Shown here in pieces: positions 18,774 to 25,499 of a stretch of 64,000 bases of DNA (position 1 is its first letter; every line of letters starts with the position of its first letter). Below the pieces are notes generated by a model. That model saw nothing but the letters and a program-made list of their open reading frames with translations. It searched no databases and had not been told where the DNA came from. Location of the stretch: NCBI GenBank assembly GCA_900316315.1, contig ONCK01000004.1, positions 62,001 through 126,000 of the forward strand. Direction: 5' to 3'. The DNA is from an uncultured Prevotellaceae bacterium. GTDB lineage: Bacteria; Bacteroidota; Bacteroidia; Bacteroidales; Bacteroidaceae. The position numbers and the translations under genes are program-made.

Positions 18774-19616
18774 CTAGAAGCAAGGCAGAGAGAGAAGCCT
18801 ATAGACGAGCGTGCGCGCGATGCGCTCGTGGCCGGTGTCACTCGGGTGCAACTGGTCGGTCTTGGCGTCGTGGAAGTACTGTAGCGCCTGCTTATGTAGC
18901 GGGTAGAGGCCGCTGTCAGCAAAGAGGTCGATGACAGGCACGGCCCACACATCACCGGCCTCCTTGACGGCCTCCACATAGGCGGAGATGTATTCGCCGC
19001 AGTCGTTGGTGTAGCTTTCGTCAGGCTGGAGATTGTTGCGGCCAAACTCGGCAAATCCGCGATGAATTGGGGTGAGCAGCACAATCTGTTTGGTGGGGTA
19101 GGCGCGCTTGAGCGTGTCGAGGGCGATATTGATACGCCCCTTGCAGGTGTTCGGGTCAAGGGAGAGGGTGCGCTGCATGCGTACGACGCGCTGACGGGGC
19201 AGGCCTTGTGAGGCCTCTACAATGGCGCGGTGCTCGTCATACCAATGGCCGATGGGTATGCCGGCGTTGAAGTCATTGGTACCGACCATGATGACGATTG
19301 CGTCGACGTCTTGCCCGTGCTCAGCCTGGAGACGGTGCAGCTGGGCCGGAATGTCGCTCCACTGATTGCCGCTGATGCCGTATACATAGGGCGTGATGCC
19401 CAGCCACTGCTGGAGATAGTGCCAGTACTTGAGATGGCTGCCCTTGTTGTTGGGATCAGTGATGGAGTCACCTAGCCAAGCCACGCGTTTGTCGGCCCAG
19501 GGGTGAATCTGATGCAGGACTTTAAGCTGAGTGTTCCAATTGTCGGGTGCCTTGGAACTGACGGGCACAGCCATCAGCAGGCCCAGAAGGGTAGCAAGGA
19601 AGATATTGCGGTACAT
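18774..19616 (-). CDS. Secreted SGNH/GDSL hydrolase
   Basis: A 280-residue protein with a signal peptide (residues 1-21, MAVPVSS). The SGNH family blocks are visible: block I with the nucleophile serine (VAWLGDSITD), block II glycine (VYGISGNQW), block III asparagine (IVIMVGTNDF) and block V Asp-x-x-His (DQLHPSDTGHERIA). It should be a periplasmic or surface esterase acting on an acetylated sugar or lipid; the exact substrate cannot be read from the sequence. It is transcribed away from mntP, with both promoters in a shared 90-bp gap. Confidence 0.87.
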   Translation of the reverse strand: MYRNIFLATLLGLLMAVPVSSKAPDNWNTQLKVLHQIHPWADKRVAWLGDSITDPNNKGSHLKYWHYLQQWLGITPYVYGISGNQWSDIPAQLHRLQAEHGQDVDAIVIMVGTNDFNAGIPIGHWYDEHRAIVEASQGLPRQRVVRMQRTLSLDPNTCKGRINIALDTLKRAYPTKQIVLLTPIHRGFAEFGRNNLQPDESYTNDCGEYISAYVEAVKEAGDVWAVPVIDLFADSGLYPLHKQALQYFHDAKTDQLHPSDTGHERIARTLVYRLLSLPCF

Positions 19617-19656
19617 GATAATGAATGTAGTAGTGGTTTATATAGTGCTTATAAGG

Positions 19657-19685
19657 CAAAGTTAGCAGGATTTTTCGTAATTTTG
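19657..19685. promoter_or_regulatory. Divergent promoters for the SGNH hydrolase and mntP
   Basis: Minus-strand TAACTTTG at 19657-19664 faces the SGNH gene and plus-strand TAATTTTG at 19678-19685 faces mntP. The two elements are only 13 bp apart, so the promoters must overlap and may compete. Confidence 0.55.
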
Positions 19686-19706
19686 CCACTCTTTGAGTGA
19701 TTTATT

Positions 19707-20273
19707 ATGATGAGCCTGTTTGACTTAATCTCCCTCTCGTTGGCTTTGGGAATGGACTGTCTAACCGTTTCCATTGCTTGTGGTGTAATCATGGTACGGA
19801 TAGAGGGACGGACAGTGCTGAGGATGGCCGTACTCTTCGGATTTTTTCAGGCGATGATGCCCTTTCTCGGGTGGCTTGCCTCTCGCCTTTTCAATCGGTA
19901 TATAGAGCATTTCGCCCATTGGGTGGCTTTCGGCTGCCTCGTTCTGATAGGGTGTAAGATGATACATGATGCATTTGAGGAGCACACTGAGCATCATCTC
20001 GATCCGCGGCGACTGCATGTACAGCTCATCCTCGCTGTCGCCACGAGCATTGACGCTCTGGCAGTAGGCGTGTCGCTGGATTGTCTAGGCTATCATGACT
20101 GGGGAGACCTCGCCATGCCGTTAACGATTATAGGCGTAGGCTCGCTCCTGCTGAGTTTGCTGGGTAGCTGGCTGGGCGTACGCTTTGGCTCTATCGTATC
20201 CCAAAGGCTGAGACCCGAGCTCCTTGGCGGTATTATCCTTGTCCTCATCGGCATCAAGGTCCTTCTCGCTTGA
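19707..20273 (+). CDS. mntP: Manganese efflux pump MntP
   Basis: A 188-residue inner-membrane protein with six helices in two repeats. The conserved acidic motifs of the family are there: LGMDCLTVSIACG in the first helix and ATSIDALAVGVSL in the fourth. It exports excess Mn(II). The mntP riboswitch of Proteobacteria (yybP-ykoY) is not seen: the leader is only about 20 nt after the TAATTTTG element. Two ATG codons stand in tandem at 19707 and 19710. Confidence 0.93.
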   Translation: MMSLFDLISLSLALGMDCLTVSIACGVIMVRIEGRTVLRMAVLFGFFQAMMPFLGWLASRLFNRYIEHFAHWVAFGCLVLIGCKMIHDAFEEHTEHHLDPRRLHVQLILAVATSIDALAVGVSLDCLGYHDWGDLAMPLTIIGVGSLLLSLLGSWLGVRFGSIVSQRLRPELLGGIILVLIGIKVLLA

Positions 20274-20368
20274 TTGCCGTTGTCGTTGTTCCTCAGACCT
20301 TTGCCTGATACATCACTGTTGAATTATGGCACGAGAGAAAGAGCGCGCTAAAAAAATATGTTAATGTC

Positions 20369-20399
20369 TTGTCTGTACGCGAAAGTTGCGCTAACTTTG
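20369..20399 (+). promoter_or_regulatory. Promoter of the polyprenol glycosyltransferase gene
   Basis: TTG at 20369-20371, 20 bp spacing, TAACTTTG at 20392-20399. Transcription starting about 20405 rules out the upstream in-frame starts of the gene and supports the ATG at 20424. Confidence 0.65.
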
Positions 20400-20423
20400 T
20401 ACAAAAGTAAATTCTTTGCCCCC

Positions 20424-21173
20424 ATGATGCAGCAAGTGCCCAATATTGTTATCATTCCTACTTACAACGAGAAGGAGAATATCAACAACATTATCCATGC
20501 CATCTTTGATCTGGAGAAGCCCTTTGATATCCTCGTTATCGATGATCATTCGCCCGATGGTACAGCCCAGATTGTTAAGGGCCTGATGGAGGAAGCACCT
20601 TTCAAGGACCATCTCTTTATCATTGAACGTCAAGGCAAACTCGGGCTCGGTACGGCCTATATCACGGGCTTTAAGTGGGCTCTGGAACGACAACAGTATC
20701 AATATATTTTTGAGATGGATGCAGATTTTAGTCATGCCCCGGCTGATCTGCCCCGTTTGCTTGCAGCCTGCGAGGATGAGGGTAATGATATGTCCATCGG
20801 CTCACGCTATATCACGGGCGTTAATGTCGTCAATTGGCCGATGGGACGTGTCATGATGAGCTACTTCGCGTCCAAGTATGTGCGCTTCGTCACGGGCATC
20901 CCCATCCATGATACGACGGCGGGATTTGTCTGCTATACACGTCGCGTGCTCGAGTCCATTGACCTGAACGCCATCCGCTTCAAAGGCTATGCTTTCCAGA
21001 TAGAGATGAAGTATACAGCCTATAAGCTGGGATTTAAGATCAAGGAAGTGCCGGTCATCTTCATCAATCGTCGTCTCGGCACGAGTAAGATGAGTGGTGG
21101 CATCTTTGGAGAGGCTGTGCTTGGCGTCATCCAGTTGCGACTGTCGCGCCACCTTGCTGTCAAAAGGAAATAG
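20424..21173 (+). CDS. Polyprenol monophosphomannose synthase-like glycosyltransferase (GT2)
   Basis: 249 residues from MMQQVPNIVIIPTYNEKEN. The GT-A fold signs are clear: nucleotide-binding VIDDHSPDGT, the metal-binding DxD (FEMDADFSH) and the GSRYITGVNVVNWP acceptor segment typical of dolichol-phosphate-mannose-synthase homologues. No C-terminal membrane helices are present, so it is the short soluble or peripheral form. It transfers mannose (or another hexose) from GDP to a polyprenyl phosphate for glycan assembly. Next on the same strand is the MetH-like gene. Confidence 0.88.
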   Translation: MMQQVPNIVIIPTYNEKENINNIIHAIFDLEKPFDILVIDDHSPDGTAQIVKGLMEEAPFKDHLFIIERQGKLGLGTAYITGFKWALERQQYQYIFEMDADFSHAPADLPRLLAACEDEGNDMSIGSRYITGVNVVNWPMGRVMMSYFASKYVRFVTGIPIHDTTAGFVCYTRRVLESIDLNAIRFKGYAFQIEMKYTAYKLGFKIKEVPVIFINRRLGTSKMSGGIFGEAVLGVIQLRLSRHLAVKRK

Positions 21174-21256
21174 GTTGCCGACAGCGCCACAAGCACCTTG
21201 GCGATGTGGCCGACAGCCTCTGTGCCGGATAAAAGAACATCTAATTTATCACCATT

Positions 21257-22171
21257 TTGGCCGCAGCTCAAACTTTAACTTACGCTATTGGGGAAGTATC
21301 ACCCTATATCAATTGGCAGTATTTCTTTCATGCATGGCAGTTTCCCTCAGGTATTGCGGCCGATGTCATCGGCGACCAGTCCCAGGACACTGCTTGTTCA
21401 TGCGGATGCGCCCACCCACATCCCCCAGCTCAGGTCGAAGAGGGGCGTCGGCTGTATCATGATGCTCAGTCTCTGCTTCAGACACTGGACGAAAAGCAGT
21501 ATGTGACGCGTTGCCGCTATCAGATCTGTGAAGCCAATGCCAGTGGCGATGACATTATCATTTACCGGGACAATCAGTCTCAGGTGAACTTTCCTTGTCT
21601 GCGCCAGCAGCATGACATATCGCCCGACAGACCCAATCTCTGTATCTCCGACTTTATCCGCCCTGTGGGCCAGGGGCAACGAGATAAGCTCGGAGTCTTT
21701 GCCGCATCGGTAGACGGGCGCATAGAGCAACTCTATCCTGATGACCCCTATCTCCATATGTTGGCAGAGACGCTTGGCGACCGCCTCGCTGAGGCGACTG
21801 CAGACCTCGCCCACCAGCAGATACGTCGCCATTACTGGGGCTATGCACCCGATGAACATCTGACCGTAGCAGACCTCCATGCCTCGCGCTATCAAGGGAT
21901 ACGGCCGGCGGTCGGCTACTCCTCTCTCCCTGACGTCAGTCTCAATCATATCCTCGATCGTATCATTGACTTCTCTGCCATTGGCATCCGCGTCTTGGAA
22001 AGTGGCATGATGATTCCTCATGGGTCAGTAAGCGGCCTTATGATATCTCATCCGCGTGCACAGTATTTCATCCTCGGTCCTATCGGTGACGACCAGCTCG
22101 CCGACTACGCCCGTCGCCGCGGCCTGCCCGTCGAGGTCCTCCGCAAATACCTCAGTCAAAATCTTGCATGA
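21257..22171 (+). CDS. Stand-alone methionine synthase (MetH) reactivation domain protein
   Basis: 304 residues from a TTG start; no ATG is available before the conserved N-terminus. The fold matches the C-terminal activation domain of B12-dependent methionine synthase: SPYINWQYFFHAW near the start, the YWGYAPDEHL segment, the SAM-binding GIRPAVGYSSLPD, and ASVSG/SHP equivalents (GSVSGLMISHPRAQYF) followed by IGDDQLADYARRRGLP. The homocysteine, folate and cobalamin domains are absent, so this should reactivate oxidised cobalamin on a MetH encoded elsewhere. Odd: an insertion near residues 45-60 carries CSCGCAHPHPP, not expected in the family. Confidence 0.8.
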   Translation: MAAAQTLTYAIGEVSPYINWQYFFHAWQFPSGIAADVIGDQSQDTACSCGCAHPHPPAQVEEGRRLYHDAQSLLQTLDEKQYVTRCRYQICEANASGDDIIIYRDNQSQVNFPCLRQQHDISPDRPNLCISDFIRPVGQGQRDKLGVFAASVDGRIEQLYPDDPYLHMLAETLGDRLAEATADLAHQQIRRHYWGYAPDEHLTVADLHASRYQGIRPAVGYSSLPDVSLNHILDRIIDFSAIGIRVLESGMMIPHGSVSGLMISHPRAQYFILGPIGDDQLADYARRRGLPVEVLRKYLSQNLA

Positions 22172-22244
22172 CCGACGCTTGGGAGATTCGAACGAAAATA
22201 TCCCTCTAGCCAACTCCGATACCTATACATATTATTAAAATAAA

Positions 22245-23471
22245 ATGCTTTTACGCTTGCTCGTTATATTTCTATTGTTTCTCGTTATCCCCGCAGTCAT
22301 CCTCTGGTGGCGGTTCAGGTCCGTCCTGTCCACGCCCAAGCGGAGGATACTCTTCTTCCTCCCTAATGCCGTCCTCATCATCGCAGCCGTACTGTTGAGC
22401 CTCTTTGAGACCTATTCGCCTGCCAATGCCCGCCTTACCGGCATCTTTCTAGTCGTCTTTATTGCATTCTCTCTGGTCGAGGTACTGTGTGCCCTGCTCT
22501 GCCTCATCGGCCTGTTGCTCAAGCGTATTCCCCATATGCTCCGCCTGTTTACTGCGCTTGGCTTTGTAGCTGCCGCTGCGGTCGTCTGTATCGTCGCTTA
22601 CGGATACTTCTGGGGCATGGACCGTCTCACCGTTACCTATACCGATATCACCCATCCCGATGTGCCGTGCGGTTTTGAAGGCTACCGCATCGTCTTCTTC
22701 TCCGATTTACATCTGGGCACTTATGGGCGCGACCCCCACATGCCCCTCAAGGTCATCCGGACCATAGAGGCTCAGCGCCCCGATATCATTCTCTTTGGCG
22801 GGGACCTCGTCAATTATCATACCAATGAGATTATCCCCTTCCTCTCGGAGCTCCGCCAGCTTCACGCGCCCGACGGCGTCTATGCCGTCATGGGCAATCA
22901 TGACTACCAGCTCCATCGCGAGTGGGAGAGTGGCGATGCCCGATCCGCCAGCGTCTTGCGCCTCCAGCAGTTGCTAAGGGGCGTCGGCTGGAAAATGCTG
23001 CTCAATGACCACCGCCTGCTTACCCATCGCGGCGACACCATCGCCCTGATTGGCGTGGAGAATGATGGCCTTCCCCCATTTCCCCAGCTCGGAGACCTGC
23101 CCAAGGCACAAAAGGGCCTGCCTGATACCCTGTCCAACGGGCGCCCCCTCTTCCGCATACTGCTCACTCACGACCCGACCCATTGGCGTCGCAAGGTCTT
23201 GCCCGATACCCCCATCCAGCTCACGCTCTCCGGCCACACCCATGCCTCCCAGTTGCAGATAGGCCCTTATAGCCCCTCGCAGTGTTTCTTCCGCGAGTGG
23301 GGCGGTCTCTATGCCTACACCCCCAGCGGGTCCTCTGCCGCGCGGTCAGCCCACCGCTACCTTTGGGTCAGCAAGGGCATCGGCGGCGCCATGGTTCCCT
23401 TCCGCTTCGGCGCTTGGCCGGAGATCAATGTCATCACCCTTCATTCATCCACTATTACGTCACAGCCATGA
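22245..23471 (+). CDS. Membrane-anchored metallophosphoesterase
   Basis: A 408-residue protein with four membrane helices in residues 1-135 and a calcineurin-like phosphoesterase domain after them. All metal-binding blocks are present: FFSDLHLGT, GGDLVNY, MGNHDYQ, LLTHDP and SGHTHASQLQIG. It is of the YkuE/YaeI type that removes phosphate from lipid A or phospholipid headgroups in some bacteria; the true substrate is unknown. Its stop codon overlaps the start of the acyltransferase gene (ATGA), suggesting translational coupling and a lipid-related role. Confidence 0.88.
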   Translation: MLLRLLVIFLLFLVIPAVILWWRFRSVLSTPKRRILFFLPNAVLIIAAVLLSLFETYSPANARLTGIFLVVFIAFSLVEVLCALLCLIGLLLKRIPHMLRLFTALGFVAAAAVVCIVAYGYFWGMDRLTVTYTDITHPDVPCGFEGYRIVFFSDLHLGTYGRDPHMPLKVIRTIEAQRPDIILFGGDLVNYHTNEIIPFLSELRQLHAPDGVYAVMGNHDYQLHREWESGDARSASVLRLQQLLRGVGWKMLLNDHRLLTHRGDTIALIGVENDGLPPFPQLGDLPKAQKGLPDTLSNGRPLFRILLTHDPTHWRRKVLPDTPIQLTLSGHTHASQLQIGPYSPSQCFFREWGGLYAYTPSGSSAARSAHRYLWVSKGIGGAMVPFRFGAWPEINVITLHSSTITSQP

Positions 23472-24202
23472 AATGGATTTATCGTCTCTATCAGCTCGTC
23501 ATCGCCCTTCCCTTGTTGCTCATCGCTACCCTGCTTACCAGTATCGTCACCATCGTAGGCTGTATGGCCGGTGGAGGTAAGTGGTGGGGGTATTATCCCT
23601 CCGTAGTCTGGTCCAAGCTCGTATGCCGTCTGCTCCTGCTGCCCATCCATGTAGAAGGATGCGAATTTATTAAGCGCGGTCAATCCTATGTCTTTGTTGC
23701 CAATCATCAAGGCGCCATGGATATCTTTTTGATGTTTGGTTATCTTGGCCATCAATTTCGCTGGATGATGAAGCGTAGCCTTGTCTCTATTCCGTTTGTT
23801 GGCTATGCGTGCAGACGTGCTCACCATATATTTGTTGACCATCGGAGTCCCAGCGCGACAGCTGAGACTATTCGTGCGGCGCGGTTTGTGCTCGAGCAAG
23901 GGATGTCGCTTGCCGTCTTTCCGGAAGGTACACGTACCCGCACTGGCCGTATAGGCAAATTTCATCGCGGGGCCTTCCTGCTTGCAGACGAGCTTCAGAT
24001 ACCTATAGTTCCGGTCACTATCGATGGTAGCTACGAAGTCTTGCCTCGTACACACGATATAGACTTTGTACATCGCCATCCCCTGCGCCTCATCATTCAC
24101 CAGCCCATAGAGCCAGAAGGGCAGGGTAGGGAGGATATCAATCAGCGCACCCAGCAGGCCTACGATATTATTCGTCAAAGTCTGCCGGAGCGATATCGAT
24201 AA
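23468..24202 (+). CDS. plsC: 1-acyl-sn-glycerol-3-phosphate acyltransferase
   Basis: 244 residues from MKWIYRLYQ; the longer open frame upstream is a shadow of the phosphoesterase gene. Residues 5-40 are an N-terminal membrane anchor. The acyltransferase motifs are the H-x4-D pair (NHQGAMDIF) and the glycerol-phosphate-binding FPEGTRTRTG, with a later PVTIDGS block. It makes phosphatidic acid from lysophosphatidic acid and acyl donor at the inner membrane. It overlaps the preceding gene by 4 bp. Confidence 0.92.
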   Translation: MKWIYRLYQLVIALPLLLIATLLTSIVTIVGCMAGGGKWWGYYPSVVWSKLVCRLLLLPIHVEGCEFIKRGQSYVFVANHQGAMDIFLMFGYLGHQFRWMMKRSLVSIPFVGYACRRAHHIFVDHRSPSATAETIRAARFVLEQGMSLAVFPEGTRTRTGRIGKFHRGAFLLADELQIPIVPVTIDGSYEVLPRTHDIDFVHRHPLRLIIHQPIEPEGQGREDINQRTQQAYDIIRQSLPERYR

Positions 24203-24409
24203 CTTCTTTAGCTTGCTGCAGATGACTTAGAGCGCTTTCGCTATGGCATCGAGATTGGGATATAGGAGGCTGACGGAGATCTTGCCAGTCAACACTTTTT
24301 AGAGAGGTCTTATCTTGTAGGACTGCAGATGCTACAACTACTATGTACAAGCTGTGAGAGTTGTTGTGAATAGATTTCGAAAGACTACCTTTGTACAGTC
24401 ATAGACACC

Positions 24410-24679
24410 TCGCTGACGCATCACGGTAGTAAGCTGTGTGTTGGCCTGCTGCACGGCATTGTAGCTTGCCGTTAGCCCTGCCATCGTGTCACGCAAACCA
24501 TTTATGGCACTCGAAGCGTTTTGCAAAGCCGCAACCATCTGGGTTACCGTAATCATCTTCTCCAGGAACTTGGCGGCATTGAGATTGTCGCGCAGTTCCT
24601 TTGCCGATGTTGAGGCGGTAACTAACTGCTCTTTGCCGTCAATGAGCAACTTAATGTTAAACTTTATTTCTTTTGCCAT
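24410..24679 (-). pseudogene. Phage tail tape-measure protein, N-terminal 90 codons
   Basis: MAKEIKFNIKLLIDGKEQL is a typical start of tape-measure proteins in Bacteroidetes phages, followed by helical Ala/Asn/Gln-rich sequence and ending QLTTVMRQR, a stretch that in intact proteins continues into a long coiled coil. Here the frame runs straight into the CRISPR repeat at 24409. The gene is therefore only a fragment of a protein usually many hundreds of residues long. Confidence 0.75.
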
Positions 24680-24719
24680 ATTTTCAGCGTATGAGTAACT
24701 AAGTAATCAATATTTCTTG

Positions 24720-24727
24720 TATCTTTG
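24720..24727 (+). promoter_or_regulatory. -7 element for the small membrane gene inside the phage segment
   Basis: TATCTTTG on the plus strand, 25 bp before the ATG at 24753. It points against the flanking phage tail genes. Confidence 0.5.
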
Positions 24728-24752
24728 TGGTGTAAGCCAATGGGTTAGAAGT

Positions 24753-24980
24753 ATGAGACAAAACAGAAACATATCGGCAAAAAGGCAAGCCAAAGAAAGA
24801 AAACTTTGGCGAAACATCACTATTGTCTCTTTCGCTGCTGTTGTCGTTTCGTTGCTGTTCCTTGGTTGCGTTGCCTTTTTGGCTAGTATTCTGTTCATGG
24901 GCGTGGCTTATGGGCAATATGATTTACGCAAACCATATAAGGATGGTGGGTATACACCTTGGTACTACGGCGCACTTTAG
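24753..24980 (+). CDS. Small basic membrane protein, phage moron-like
   Basis: 75 residues from MRQNRNISAKRQAKERK: a very basic N-terminus, one long or two short membrane helices (about residues 19-52, including VVVSLLFLGCVAFLASILF) and a polar tail ending PWYYGAL. It is opposite in strand to the phage tail genes on both sides and has its own promoter element, the arrangement of a phage moron. Its stop codon overlaps the stop region of the converging tail gene. No family recognised; superinfection exclusion is a guess from size, membrane location and position. Confidence 0.5.
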   Translation: MRQNRNISAKRQAKERKLWRNITIVSFAAVVVSLLFLGCVAFLASILFMGVAYGQYDLRKPYKDGGYTPWYYGAL

Positions 24981-25284
24981 CCGTTTCCCACTTTTCCCAA
25001 CACTTCCTCAAAACGCATTAACGCATCTTCCTTAGATACTGCCGGGGCTGCTTTCGTATGCTCCGGCTTTTTCTTATCCCATGGAAAGGGCAGAAGTTCG
25101 TGGGGCGTTAGCCTTTTCTTTGCATACGGCTGTATGGTTATTGCCGCGAGCATACGCATACGTTCCCAACTGTCTTGATACTGCGCCGTCCGCTCCTCGC
25201 TGTACGCCTTGTATATGTGGCTGAACTCCTCGGGCGTGAGGGCGCAAAAATCATTGTAGGGCAAACCGATGTTGCCAACGGCTA
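24977..25284 (-). pseudogene. Phage tail assembly protein, truncated at its N-terminus
   Basis: An open frame of about 101 codons begins at the edge of the right CRISPR repeat with VGNIGLPYNDFCALTPEEF and continues with YKAYSEERTAQYQDSWERM, the pattern of a small protein encoded just before the tape-measure gene in Bacteroidetes phages, probably a tail assembly chaperone. The normal start is missing; the frame is opened by the repeat junction, not by an ATG. Confidence 0.65.
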
Positions 25285-25410
25285 GTTGTGAATTGCTTTA
25301 GAATTATTACCTTTGTACAGTCATAGACACCTGTAACATTTTTGATGAGAACGGCGTCTTGCAATCTTGCTTTGCAGACAAAGCAGAAAGGTTGCTGGAG
25401 GGGGAATTGG

Positions 25411-25459
25411 CTAAAAGGAATGCCGCACGAATTTCTCAAGGAGAAAGCGTGCGGCATTC
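25411..25459 (-). terminator. Terminator of glnA
   Basis: Perfect 12-bp stem (GAATGCCGCACG/CGTGCGGCATTC) with an 18-nt loop. On the minus strand it is followed by CTTTTAG. It lies 41 bp past the glnA stop and separates glnA from the CRISPR-like region. Confidence 0.85.
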
Positions 25460-25499
25460 TATGTTGATTAATTAATCCTTCGAACAGGATTGACGACGT

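Larger units (their letters stand above)
24363..25331 (+). CRISPR. Two type II-C-like CRISPR repeats enclosing an 875-bp phage segment
   Basis: Two 47-nt direct repeats, 24363-24409 and 25285-25331. Both open with GTTGTGAAT and share TACCTTTGTACAGTCATAGA and ACACC at the end; a T follows in both. They differ at eight positions in between, the right copy (TTGCTTTAGAATTATT) being closer to the Bacteroidetes type II-C repeats known to me, the left copy looking degenerate. Each carries TACCTTTG, a promoter -7 element, as is usual for type II-C repeats. Instead of a spacer of about 30 bp, 875 bp of phage tail DNA lies between them, and both phage genes are cut exactly at the repeat edges. No cas gene is in the window. 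Confidence 0.7.

Noticed and set aside
19620-19706. A yybP-ykoY manganese riboswitch before mntP
   Set aside because: The predicted leader is about 20 nt, far too short, and no conserved loops are visible.
25333-25410. A further CRISPR repeat after the right-hand copy
   Set aside because: TTGCTTTGCAGAC at 25367 resembles part of the repeat, but the rest does not align and spacing is wrong; it is better explained as part of a small hairpin.
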